NCBI GenBank assembly: GCA_022711595.1
Contig: JAKLET010000017.1
Coordinates: 1-64,000, forward strand
DNA: 64,000 bases
From: Deltaproteobacteria bacterium
GTDB lineage: Bacteria > Desulfobacterota > Syntrophorhabdia > Syntrophorhabdales > Syntrophorhabdaceae
Reading direction: 5' to 3'
The notes under the pieces were generated by a model. The model searched no databases, had not been told where the DNA came from, and saw nothing but the letters and a program-made list of their open reading frames with translations. Position numbers and translations under genes: made by a program. Shown in pieces: positions 44,809-53,474 of the stretch. Position 1 is the stretch's first letter. The number at the start of each line of letters is the position of its first letter.

Positions 44809-46005
44809 ATGATCGATGACCTGCTTTTGTCAAACGACAACAAGATCATATTTTTAATCCTTGACGGTCTCGGCGACATACCGAACCCGTCCTTCAACCT
44901 GCAGACCCCCCTTGAGGCCGCCAAAAAACCCAATCTTGACGGACTCGCGGCAAAAAGCGGCGTGCTCGGCAGGATCATACCCGTTGACATTGGTATCACG
45001 CCGGGCAGCGGACCGGGGCACTTGAGCCTTTTCGGTTACGATCCGATGGAGCATGAGATCGGCAGGGGGGTTCTTGAGGTCCTTGGTCTCAACATGGACC
45101 TTCGTGAGGGCGATCTGGCGGCGCGGGCCAATTTTTGCACCGTCAGGGACGGTGTGGTGACGGACCGCAGGGCAGGCAGGATCCCCACCGAGCAGACCGA
45201 GAGGCTCTGCGCGATGATAAGCGGCAGTGTCAGGGAAATAGAGGGCGTCGAGGTCATCATCAAGCCGGGCAAGTCCCACAGGTTCGCCGTCATATTCAGG
45301 GGCGCGGGATTGAGCGACAAGCTGACCGACGCCGATCCCCACAAGGACAACAAGCCCTTTGCGTACACCCGGGCGAGATCGGAAGACGCCGACCTTACGG
45401 CCCGCGTGGTCAACGGCTTCATCGGTGCCGTCATGGACCTGCTCAAAGCTGAGCCCGTCGCCAACGCGGCGCTGCTTCGCGGGTTCTCCAGTATGCCCGA
45501 TATAAAGCCGTTTACCGAAAAGTACCGGATGAAGGCGCTTGCCATTGCCACATACCCAATGTACCGGGGTATAGCGAAGGTCCTCGGCATGGATGTCAGG
45601 CAGGAGCCTGCAGATTATGACGAGGCCGTGCGTATATTGAAGGAGAATTATAACGACTACCAGTTCTTTTTCTTCCATGTCAAAGAGACGGACCTTGCCG
45701 GCGAAGACGGCAATTTCGAAGAAAAAGTGAAGGCGATCGAGGAAGTCGACAGGATCGTTCCCGCGATATACGGCCTCGGACCGCAGGCGATGATCGTGAC
45801 AGGCGATCATTCGACTCCCTGCCCGCTCAAAGGGCACAGCTGGCACCCCGTGCCTCTTCTGATAGTTACGAAGACGGGCGAGACTGACGGTCTCGCCTTC
45901 CATGAAAAGAATTGCGTCCGGGGAAGCGTCGGGACGATCTACAGCAAAGAGCTCATGCCTGCCGCCCTTGCTCACGGGATGCGGTTAGACAAGTACGGTG
46001 CTTAG
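44809..46005 (+). CDS. apgM: 2,3-bisphosphoglycerate-independent phosphoglycerate mutase, archaeal type
   Basis: 398 residues, the short ApgM class in the alkaline-phosphatase superfamily. IIFLILDGLGD (metal site) at the start, TPGSGPGHLSLFGYDP with the nucleophilic serine, GRGVLEVLGLN, and TGDHSTPCPLKGHSWHPVP at the end. It catalyses 3PG/2PG interconversion. Confidence 0.95.
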   Translation: MIDDLLLSNDNKIIFLILDGLGDIPNPSFNLQTPLEAAKKPNLDGLAAKSGVLGRIIPVDIGITPGSGPGHLSLFGYDPMEHEIGRGVLEVLGLNMDLREGDLAARANFCTVRDGVVTDRRAGRIPTEQTERLCAMISGSVREIEGVEVIIKPGKSHRFAVIFRGAGLSDKLTDADPHKDNKPFAYTRARSEDADLTARVVNGFIGAVMDLLKAEPVANAALLRGFSSMPDIKPFTEKYRMKALAIATYPMYRGIAKVLGMDVRQEPADYDEAVRILKENYNDYQFFFFHVKETDLAGEDGNFEEKVKAIEEVDRIVPAIYGLGPQAMIVTGDHSTPCPLKGHSWHPVPLLIVTKTGETDGLAFHEKNCVRGSVGTIYSKELMPAALAHGMRLDKYGA

Positions 46006-46690
46006 CTTTCTCAATTCAGCGGTATCTCTCCTGTATCCGGAATCCTGTGTTGTCTGCGGCGCAGACGGCGATGTCCTTTGTATGAGTTGTACGGGTGAAT
46101 TTCGCATGGTCGAGGACGATGCTGTATGCCCGGTATGCGGCAGGTGGCTGGGAACGCGGATCGTGTGCGGGGAATGCTCGGGCGCAAGGCGGTGGTTCGT
46201 GAGGGGGATCTACGGCTTCTATTACGAAGGAAAACTTCGCGAGGCGATCCATGCCTTCAAGTTCAGCGGTGCAAAAAAGGTCGGAAGACGCCTTGTCCGT
46301 ATTGTGGAGGACAGGATCAGGGCGCTCTCAAGCGGATTTGACTGTGTCGTGCCGGTTCCCGTGTCGGAAAAGAGGCTTAAAGAGAGGGGTTTCAATCAAT
46401 CCTTCATCATCTCAAATGAGATAAAGGACATCACGGGTATCGATCTGGTCCACCATGCGCTCGTTAAACGGGTCCCGACGAAGGACCAGTTCAGTCTTTC
46501 CAGGCGTGAACGCGCAAGGAATATCAAGGGCGCCTTCCAGGTGCGTGACACGTCCTGCGTGGCGGGCAGGCGCATTTTGCTTGTGGATGACCTTTTCACT
46601 ACGGGGTACACTGCAGGGGAGGCCGCAAGGACGCTCAGGACGGCGGGCTGCCGGGATGTGGTTCTTTTTGCCCTCGCAAGGACACCGTAA
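45998..46690 (+). CDS. comF: ComF family phosphoribosyltransferase-like protein
   Basis: 230 residues from a GTG that overlaps apgM by eight bases. Four cysteine pairs (CVVC, CMSC, CPVC, CGEC) make an N-terminal zinc domain. A PRTase domain follows with the PRPP loop ILLVDDLFTTGYTAGEA near the end and VPVPVSEKRLKERGFNQS. Linked to DNA uptake in some bacteria; no other competence genes are visible here. Confidence 0.92.
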   Translation: MLSFLNSAVSLLYPESCVVCGADGDVLCMSCTGEFRMVEDDAVCPVCGRWLGTRIVCGECSGARRWFVRGIYGFYYEGKLREAIHAFKFSGAKKVGRRLVRIVEDRIRALSSGFDCVVPVPVSEKRLKERGFNQSFIISNEIKDITGIDLVHHALVKRVPTKDQFSLSRRERARNIKGAFQVRDTSCVAGRRILLVDDLFTTGYTAGEAARTLRTAGCRDVVLFALARTP

Positions 46691-49600
46691 TGAAGAAGAT
46701 CATAATCATATTATCCGCCTGTGTCCTGCTGCTGGGGCTTGCCGTCCTTATTGCGGCATCTAATATGCCCGCTCTTTTTTCATATGTTCTCACCAGGACG
46801 GCAGGATTCAACATCGCGGTGGAAAAGGCGGACATTTCGATCGGCAGCGGAACGGTCGATATACGCCTTGGCAACGTGAAGCTTAAAGGACCCGCATCGG
46901 GCAGGTTGGCCCATGTGGCCGTGAAGATGTCCTTTTACCGCGGGATCTACCTGCAAAGACTGACGATAAAGGATTTCGACCTTGTTGTCGGCGATGTGAA
47001 GATGAAGAATGAGAGCTTTTCAACGCCCATAGAGCTCCTTGAGATCAGCAAGGGCACCGTCACCGCGCAAAAACGCAGGCTTTTCATCGAATCTGTCGTT
47101 GCGGAGAATATAAACACTAAAAAACCGCTCTTGTTCGCGGCGTCCATCATCGACCCCGATCATGCCGGAAAGGTCAAGGTCACCGGCAGCAGCACAATAG
47201 AGAAAAAGAAACATCACGTAAAAGGGACTGTTGAGGTCGATTCCTTCGGCCTCGAAAAGATCGACAGGACCCTGGGCGGGACCTTATACGGCAGCGGCGA
47301 ATTCACATACATTGACGGTGTGTTGACGCTCACGGGTGATTGCGGATCGCCCCGGCTCAGCATATGGGACACCACATGGATGAAAAAGAAGCTCATTGTC
47401 GAAAAAGTGATGGCGACATCCACGATCATTGTGCGGGGATCGGACGTGGAGGTCTCCGTTTACAATACCGCCTTTCGCGATGCGCCTTTTACGATCCTTA
47501 TGAAAATGAAGGATTTTGCGTTCTCACGGCTGGAGATCACCTCGGGCTTTGTTCCCATGAAATATGTCAGGGAACATGTTCTGGTCGAGGGCATCGGTTA
47601 CGACATCTGGGACTATATCCAGGACGGATCACTGAAGATAAGGAAGATAACCTCTGAGTATAAGGGCCCCTTCAAGGCCGAACTGGAATTGAAGGACATC
47701 ACGGGGGTTTATGAGGGCAAGCACCTGACGGACATCGGGGGCATGCTGACCATCGAGGGAAGCAAGGGGAGTTTTTCCGGGATCAAGGGTGCTTTCAAGG
47801 CGAGCACTTTTTATGATTTTAACGGCACCATCGAGTTCGGGGAAAAACCCCGCATCCAGGGCGGCGGCAAGTACACCATCGATCTGACGCATGTGCACGA
47901 GTTCGCTGAGATGAAGGACATAACACTGCACAAAGGCACTGCGGAAGGAACAGTTGAGATAGACAGCGTGAAAGGCAAGGATGCCAGCCTTGGAGGCACC
48001 GGCAAAATAATAAATACGGAGCTTTCATGGAAAGAGCGCCCTTTTTCAGTGAGCGGCGCATACCGGCTGTCCGGGAGGGAGATCTCTTTCAGCCCCCTGC
48101 ATGTGACCGGCAAAGAAACAAGTATCGACTTGAGCGGCAAGCTCGGACCGAAAGGCATGAGCGCCGCCATGAAGGGGGATGTCGACGTCCGGCTTATAGA
48201 GGCCATTGTCGGGCATCCCATCAAAGCGTCCGGGAAAGCGCATCTTAACGGTCAGATAGCCGCCAGTGACGGACAGGTAAGGTGCGCCGGAGGCGTCAAT
48301 ATGGACGATCTTGCTTACGATATCCCGGGGTTTCTCCGAAAGACGAAGAATGTCCAGAGCAGGGCCCAGGTAAAGTTCACAAAGAAGAAAACAGGCGAGA
48401 TAAATATCGATGAGCTCTCGGGCAATCTCGACATCATAGGTGTCAGTGCCCGGGGCACGATAGATCCCGGCAGAAAGATCGACGGCCACATCAGCGTCCA
48501 GGCCCATGAACTGGGCAGGGCGTCGAAGCTTTTTTATCTCGACGAAGACATCAAGGGCGGAGATCTTTCCATCGATATCGCAGTGAAGGACCTCAAATTT
48601 CCCCTTGTATCGCTCCCGAATTTGACCGGCACCGCAAGTATAAAAAAAGGTTTCATTAAGCTTCCGGGGATGCAAAAGGCCATGAGGAACATTGATCTTG
48701 CCGCAGATTTCCGGGGCGGGGACTTTGATATAACCTTGAACGGGCTCACCTGTGGAAAGAGCGTTCTGAAAAAGGCCACCCTGGGCGTGAAAGGCCTTGA
48801 GGCCCCTAAATTCAACCTTGTGGTCAGTATGGTCAGTCTGGACACCGGTGACTTCAAGGGCGGCAAGGAGTTCAGGATAACAGGAATTAAAAAGGAGAGT
48901 GTTCTTGCGCGCGCCGGCGGCAACATATCGCTTCGCGCGAAAGACTGCACCTTCGGCAAAGTGCCCGGGAAGGACCTCGAAATAAACGCCTTCATGACGG
49001 ACAGGAAGATAAACATCTCCGAGATGAAGCTGCGCATTTTTGATGGTGAAACGGATGCAAAAGGCATGATCGATCTTTCAGGGCAGGTCCCGTACCTGTA
49101 TACCAACGCAAGGATGGCTAAGGTGCACGCAGGGATTTTCATGGCCTCCTTCGGCAGCACGTCCCAGGATATCTCCGGCAGCGGCCTTATCATGGGGAGT
49201 CTCAAGACAGAGGGAACGACCGGCAAGGAGCTTGCGGCCAACCTTAGCGGAGAGGCATCTGTTTACAGCAGGGACGGTGTCATAAAGAAATGGAACCTTC
49301 TTTCGAAGATCTTTGCCCTTTTGAATGTCTATGATCTTGTGCGCGGCAAGATAGATTTCGGGAAGGACGGTCTGTCGTACAGAAAAATGGGCGCATCTTT
49401 CACTGTCAACAAGGGCGTTTTCCACACGAACAACTTCCTTCTCGACAGCACTTCAATGGTAATCACGGGCGCCGGCGACCTGGACGTGAACAAAAAGACC
49501 ATAGACGGCACCCTCGAGGTGTCCCCCCTCGTTGCCCTCGACAGGACGATCGACAAGATACCGGTGGTGAGGAGCATACTGAAGAACAAGAACAAGGGTT

Positions 49601-49740
49601 TTTTATATGTGACATACAATGTCACCGGTCCCTTCGACGACCCCGACATCAGCACGAACTACGTGGGGACGGTGGGTACAAAAACACTTGAGATCCTGAG
49701 GAACATACTGGTATTTCCAAAGGAGGTCTTCGAAAAATGA
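46690..49740 (+). CDS. AsmA/TamB-like envelope protein
   Basis: 1016 residues. A single N-terminal membrane anchor (residues 3-23) precedes a long beta-rich repetitive body typical of the AsmA-like bridge-type lipid-transport superfamily. The C-terminal AsmA-like region includes KIDFGKDGLSYRKMGASFTV, LDSTSMVITGAGDLDV and LEVSPLVALDRTIDKIPVV. A role moving phospholipid between membranes is inferred from the superfamily. It overlaps comF and the next gene. Confidence 0.82.
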   Translation: MKKIIIILSACVLLLGLAVLIAASNMPALFSYVLTRTAGFNIAVEKADISIGSGTVDIRLGNVKLKGPASGRLAHVAVKMSFYRGIYLQRLTIKDFDLVVGDVKMKNESFSTPIELLEISKGTVTAQKRRLFIESVVAENINTKKPLLFAASIIDPDHAGKVKVTGSSTIEKKKHHVKGTVEVDSFGLEKIDRTLGGTLYGSGEFTYIDGVLTLTGDCGSPRLSIWDTTWMKKKLIVEKVMATSTIIVRGSDVEVSVYNTAFRDAPFTILMKMKDFAFSRLEITSGFVPMKYVREHVLVEGIGYDIWDYIQDGSLKIRKITSEYKGPFKAELELKDITGVYEGKHLTDIGGMLTIEGSKGSFSGIKGAFKASTFYDFNGTIEFGEKPRIQGGGKYTIDLTHVHEFAEMKDITLHKGTAEGTVEIDSVKGKDASLGGTGKIINTELSWKERPFSVSGAYRLSGREISFSPLHVTGKETSIDLSGKLGPKGMSAAMKGDVDVRLIEAIVGHPIKASGKAHLNGQIAASDGQVRCAGGVNMDDLAYDIPGFLRKTKNVQSRAQVKFTKKKTGEINIDELSGNLDIIGVSARGTIDPGRKIDGHISVQAHELGRASKLFYLDEDIKGGDLSIDIAVKDLKFPLVSLPNLTGTASIKKGFIKLPGMQKAMRNIDLAADFRGGDFDITLNGLTCGKSVLKKATLGVKGLEAPKFNLVVSMVSLDTGDFKGGKEFRITGIKKESVLARAGGNISLRAKDCTFGKVPGKDLEINAFMTDRKINISEMKLRIFDGETDAKGMIDLSGQVPYLYTNARMAKVHAGIFMASFGSTSQDISGSGLIMGSLKTEGTTGKELAANLSGEASVYSRDGVIKKWNLLSKIFALLNVYDLVRGKIDFGKDGLSYRKMGASFTVNKGVFHTNNFLLDSTSMVITGAGDLDVNKKTIDGTLEVSPLVALDRTIDKIPVVRSILKNKNKGFLYVTYNVTGPFDDPDISTNYVGTVGTKTLEILRNILVFPKEVFEK

Positions 49741-50600
49741 GAATAGGGATAATAGGAGCAGGGAAAGTGGGCATATCCATCGGGTACGTCCTGAAGAACA
49801 ACGGCATGGATGTTGTCGCCCTTTCCGACCGCCGCACCGCCGCTCTTGACACGGCCAGGGGACTGCTCGGGGTCGACATGGTCTACACCTCGGACAACCT
49901 GGAGGTGGTCGGCAGCGCAGACGTCATAGCCCTTACGACGCAGGACAGGGTGATACAAGACGTTGTCCGTGAGATCAACGACAGGGCCGAGGACCTTGCG
50001 GGAAAACTTTTTTTCCATACAAGCGGGGCCGATCCTTGCTCCATTCTGATGCCGCTTGACGAAAAGGGCGCCCATCTCGGTTCACTCCACCCGCTGCAGA
50101 CCTTTCCCGATATAGAGAGCGCGATCGATGTTCTGCCGGATACGAGCATATTCATCGAAGGTGATGATAAGGCCCGTGAGATACTGCGCTTCATCGGCGA
50201 AAACCTCGGGGCGAAGGTGCACGCCATCGAAAGCGCTGACAAGGTGCTGTATCACCTTGCCGCTGTCACCGTCTGCAATCTCCTTTCCGCACTCATGTAC
50301 ACGGGGGTTGGGGTCATGGAAAGGATCGGTATCGGTCTGGAACCCTTTATCCCCATCATCAGGGCAACGATGAAGAACATAGAGAACAAGGGCCCTCTTG
50401 CCGCATTGACAGGCCCTATCATGCGCGGCGATGACAGTACGGTAAGGGCCCACATTGAGGCGATAAGGCCGATGCCCCTCCATGAAGAGATATACAGGGC
50501 GCTTTCCCGGATGGCCCTTGAGATGTCAGTCAGGAACGGGGCCCTGGATGAAGACCGGCGGGAGGCGATGCGCCGGGCCCTTGAAGGCAAAGATGAATAG
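49737..50600 (+). CDS. DUF2520 Rossmann-fold protein
   Basis: 287 residues. An NAD(P)-binding GIIGAGKVG loop starts the protein, and FFHTSGADP, GSLHPLQTFPD and DKVLYHLAAVTVCN match the DUF2520/YfjP-like dehydrogenase-fold family related to ketopantoate reductase. The substrate is unknown. It overlaps the AsmA-like stop (ATGA) and the sirtuin start by eight bases. Confidence 0.88.
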   Translation: MRIGIIGAGKVGISIGYVLKNNGMDVVALSDRRTAALDTARGLLGVDMVYTSDNLEVVGSADVIALTTQDRVIQDVVREINDRAEDLAGKLFFHTSGADPCSILMPLDEKGAHLGSLHPLQTFPDIESAIDVLPDTSIFIEGDDKAREILRFIGENLGAKVHAIESADKVLYHLAAVTVCNLLSALMYTGVGVMERIGIGLEPFIPIIRATMKNIENKGPLAALTGPIMRGDDSTVRAHIEAIRPMPLHEEIYRALSRMALEMSVRNGALDEDRREAMRRALEGKDE

Positions 50601-51336
50601 GGGGGATATCGGAAAGGCCGTCGGGAAGCTTGCCGGCGCGAAGTCCCTGCTTGTAATAACCGGGGCAGGCATCTCCGCGGAAAGCGGCATCCCGACGTTC
50701 CGGGGCAGCGACGGGTTGTGGAATAACCACCGGGCCGAGGACCTGGCCACGCCGTCGGCGTTCGAGCGCGACCCCGCTGTCGTCTGGCAATGGTACGACT
50801 GGCGCCGCGGCATCATAGCAAAGGCCATGCCCAACCCGGGACACCTTGCCATAAAAGACCTTGAGGGCATGTTCGGACATTTCCTGCTGATCACACAGAA
50901 CGTGGACGGTCTCCATGAACGCTCGGGTATCAGAAATATTATCGAGATACACGGGAACCTGTGGCGCGTGCGTTGCGTCCGGGACGGGCGCGGGAGCATG
51001 CTCATGGATGTGCCCCTGAAAGAGGTACCGCCCCGCTGCGCGTGCGGCGCGCTTTTGCGTCCGGACGTCGTCTGGTTCGGCGAGTCCATCCCGGGCGAGG
51101 CTTTGCGGAGGTCTTTCCAGGCGCTTGAGGCCTGCGATGTCCTCCTGGTCGTCGGAACCTCGGGCGTTGTGTATCCCGTGGCCTCCTTCCCCGAAGAGGT
51201 CAAAGGCAACGGCGGCTTTGTCATCGAGATCAATATGGAAGAAACACCCATAACCCGCGCGGCCGACGTGTCGCTTTTCGGCCGCAGCGGAGACATCCTC
51301 CCGGAGATAGTGAAGGAATTAAAAAAATCAAGGTGA
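50593..51336 (+). CDS. cobB: NAD-dependent protein deacylase (sirtuin)
   Basis: 247 residues from the ATG at 50593. An upstream ATG in this frame is inside the previous gene. GAGISAESGIPTFRG (24-38), TQNVDG and the catalytic H120 are intact. Y68 and R71 (YDWR) match the acyl-acid pocket of SIRT5-type desuccinylases. The zinc site is unusual: C128 is followed by D131 where a second cysteine is expected, while C149 and C151 are present. The stop codon TGA lies in a class A repeat word. Confidence 0.93.
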   Translation: MNRGDIGKAVGKLAGAKSLLVITGAGISAESGIPTFRGSDGLWNNHRAEDLATPSAFERDPAVVWQWYDWRRGIIAKAMPNPGHLAIKDLEGMFGHFLLITQNVDGLHERSGIRNIIEIHGNLWRVRCVRDGRGSMLMDVPLKEVPPRCACGALLRPDVVWFGESIPGEALRRSFQALEACDVLLVVGTSGVVYPVASFPEEVKGNGGFVIEINMEETPITRAADVSLFGRSGDILPEIVKELKKSR

Positions 51337-52175
51337 TGGGTCATGGGAAATATGAAGGCAGCTTGAGCCGCTTGAATGCTTGAACAGCTTGAACGTGTGA
51401 GTGAATGAATAAAAACGTTTTTACCATGACCCATAACCCACTGCTGTCCAAAATAATTCATTTCCCAAAGTGTTCTCCTTATAAAACAACGCCTCAGAAC
51501 AGGCAGATCCCCCGCTGCGGAACGAGGTTGTCTGTTTGACGTTAAAAACCAAAGAAAAAACCAAAAGACCATGTCTCACGCCCGTTCCCCGCATAAAGCG
51601 GGGTCACTGGAGGCAAAGGAGCCTGGGGAGAAAACTTTAAAACATGCGGCCGGATCTTAACATCTGGTCATAGGTGATAGGTTATGGGTTATGGGAAAAC
51701 CGTCCTTCCTATGACCTATCACCACGAACCCATTACCTGTCTTTTTCTGTCCGCAGTCCGATCGCCCTGTAACGGGCGATAATAAAACGATCGTGGACAA
51801 CACTCCTACCGTATATCCGTCAGGTATTATGTGCTGGCAAAGGTTTCTTTACCATCCCGCACACATCTTCCTCCTTATGCTCCCCTGCCTCCAGAGAGGA
51901 GCGAAACGACGAACGGGCGTGAGATGAGTCTTTTGGTTTTTTTCTTACGCTTTACGCCTGACGCTTCACGGTCTTGGTTGAGCGGGCATGAGATAAAGAC
52001 AGTTCCAGAGTTCCAGTGTTTGAATGTTCCAGGGGAAAGAAAAAAAGCCACTCTTTTTTAAACCCTTTCACAAACCCTAAAACATTCAAACTCAAACCGT
52101 TTTTTTATTTGACCGTAAAAGCCTCCCGAAAAACAATTTAAAAAGTAATATATCCATGGATCGAATTTTATTATT
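51337..52175. repeat. Long repeat-filled spacer
   Basis: About 840 bases without a gene that I can support. Successive words: class A at 51334-51352, class B (GCTTGAATGCTTGAACAGC) at 51361-51398, inverted class A at 51425-51440, class F at 51555-51590, class A at 51663-51697 with its inverse at 51709-51742, a hairpin ATCGCCC/GGGCGAT at 51761-51780, class F inverse at 51902-51940, class D at 51944-51975 and class E with its inverse at 51999-52105. Most words occur as inverted pairs around a centre. Confidence 0.75.
51543..51950. repeat. MITE-like element with ~75-bp imperfect inverted ends (class F)
   Basis: The left end (51543-51622) and the right end (51875-51950) are imperfect inverted copies. 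Shared blocks are GAAAAAAACCAAAAGAC, TCTCACGCCCGTTC and TGGAGGCA...GGAG, in the same order and spacing. Between them lie class A words and a short perfect hairpin, with no transposase frame. A single related arm sits at 53240-53290. No target-site duplication was identified. Confidence 0.55.
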
Positions 52176-52184
52176 GGGGGGGGG
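52176..52184 (+). repeat. Nine-G tract serving as ribosome-binding site
   Basis: A run of nine G residues ends three bases before the ATG at 52188, where the Shine-Dalgarno sequence should be. Homopolymer runs of this length can change by slippage, which would move the spacing of the site. Confidence 0.6.
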
Positions 52185-52187
52185 TTC

Positions 52188-52511
52188 ATGGAAGAAGATC
52201 GTGCAAATGATGGATCATCGGTGGAGAAAGGACGGAGGAGGGACAGCTCCGCAGAGGTTTCGGCGGCCTCCAGATCGCTGCTTTTCGCGGCATGGGGGAT
52301 CTTTTTGATGTTTATAGCCCTCAATCCGCTGGGGTTGTTCATGATGCTGTATATCCTTGCGGTCCCCGCGTGGGCTATGGGCTGTGCCGGTCTTTACTAT
52401 GGCATAAGGTCGCTGGCAAAACGGCAGGGGGCAAGGCCCGTTGCCGTCGTCGGGATCGTTCTGAACTTGTTTGTCGTATTGCTGCCGTTGTATCCGCTTG
52501 TCGCGGGATAA
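52188..52511 (+). CDS. Small membrane protein (DUF4190-like)
   Basis: 107 residues. A charged N-terminus of about 28 residues is followed by two hydrophobic stretches (about 31-65 and 86-104). The pattern AAWGIFLMFIALNPLGLFMM ... GIVLNLFVVLLPL resembles DUF4190-type membrane proteins; the family call is tentative. It lies 15 bases before the papain-fold-like gene, so the two are probably one unit. Confidence 0.65.
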   Translation: MEEDRANDGSSVEKGRRRDSSAEVSAASRSLLFAAWGIFLMFIALNPLGLFMMLYILAVPAWAMGCAGLYYGIRSLAKRQGARPVAVVGIVLNLFVVLLPLYPLVAG

Positions 52512-52526
52512 AAAAAGGAGGGTCAT

Positions 52527-53102
52527 ATGAATGGTTACAAGGCACGGGTCTATTACGATCTTGAAGGCATGCCGCACACATGGGTGAGGCTTTCCGCGCC
52601 TGACGGCGAAAGCGAGACAAGGGGGTTTGCCCCCGCGGTATATTCGCCGATATGGAAAGGCAGGGTGAAAGACGACGCAGATCATGAATGGACGCTCTAC
52701 AGGGAGTATGACATCTCTGAGGCGCAATACCGCGATATGAAGGGTGTCATAGAAAACTGGGGACGGGGCGAAATGAAATATATATTCGGTCAGCGTGATT
52801 GCCGCGATCTTGTCCACGATGTGATGGCGAAGCGTGGAGGATATGACGGTGCCAGCGGATACAGCTTCAACAGCCAGTCCCACATCGGCTTCACCGTTGA
52901 GGGGAGCCTTTCCATATTCAAAGAGCTTGGAAGGGACCAGAGCCTGGTGAACGATATTTCGGCGAAGATACACTCCCAGGGAGACAGTTATGGCCTCCTC
53001 GATGAGGCGGGGATACAGGATGCCTTCGACAGCGGCTACTGGCCCGGCGTGTATGGACAGGAGGATGACAACCCTTATGGTCCGCCGGGAATGACACCTT
53101 AA
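52527..53102 (+). CDS. Papain/NlpC-fold-like protein related to toxin-domain peptidases
   Basis: 191 residues, with AAAGGAGG upstream. The layout HTWVRL (H17), RGFAPA, GRVKDDADHEW, ISEAQYRDM and GQRDCRDLVHDVMAKRGG (C92) matches a family I recall from the C-termini of RHS and type VI effector proteins: His first, then Asp-rich DD, then a catalytic Cys in an NC-type motif, as in permuted papain folds. Here it stands alone, without a signal peptide. Function as toxin or housekeeping hydrolase is not shown. Confidence 0.6.
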   Translation: MNGYKARVYYDLEGMPHTWVRLSAPDGESETRGFAPAVYSPIWKGRVKDDADHEWTLYREYDISEAQYRDMKGVIENWGRGEMKYIFGQRDCRDLVHDVMAKRGGYDGASGYSFNSQSHIGFTVEGSLSIFKELGRDQSLVNDISAKIHSQGDSYGLLDEAGIQDAFDSGYWPGVYGQEDDNPYGPPGMTP

Positions 53103-53462
53103 AAACAGTTCCAGGGTTCCGGAGTTTGAAAGTTTGTAAAGCGATACAGAAAAACTAATCATTTTCTTTGAAATGTTTCACAGACATTCAAATTCTGGAA
53201 CTTTTTTGATATTATCCCGCTTTCAAACTCTGTTGTCTCCAGTGAGGAATGAAATGACGAACGCGCGTGAAACAAGGTCTTTTTGGCATTTTTTTACTCC
53301 TTACCCCTTACTCCTTACGGTCTCACGCGCTTTACGCTTTACGGTCCATTGATTGCTTGAACGGAAGAAATAATAGAAACCTGAGAAGACGGCTGAAACA
53401 GCTGAAACGATTGGGACGGTTGCGGCTGCTCTCTTTTTGCTTTACGCCCATCGTTTTACGGC
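53103..53462. repeat. Repeat-filled spacer before the histidine kinase (classes E, F, D, B)
   Basis: About 360 bases without a gene. AGTTCCAGGGTTCCGGAG at 53105-53122 pairs with the inverse ATTCAAATTCTGGAAC at 53187-53202, followed by six T, so this part could end transcription of the preceding pair. A class F arm is at 53240-53290, inverted class D words (CTCACGCGCTTTACGC) at 53322-53345, and class B-like AAACAGCTGAAACG at 53396-53409. Confidence 0.7.
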
Positions 53463-53468
53463 TATAAT
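53441..53468 (+). promoter_or_regulatory. Promoter of the hybrid histidine kinase, possibly leaderless
   Basis: TTTACG (53441-53446), 16-base spacer and perfect TATAAT (53463-53468). The -10 box ends only six bases before the ATG at 53475 and no Shine-Dalgarno sequence is present, so transcription would start at or next to the start codon. The -35 is part of a class D repeat word. Confidence 0.5.
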
Positions 53469-53474
53469 TATCAA

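Noticed and set aside
51337-52175. CRISPR array or insertion sequence in the long spacer
   Set aside because: No constant repeat with unique spacers, no transposase frame, and word units of only 7-9 nt.
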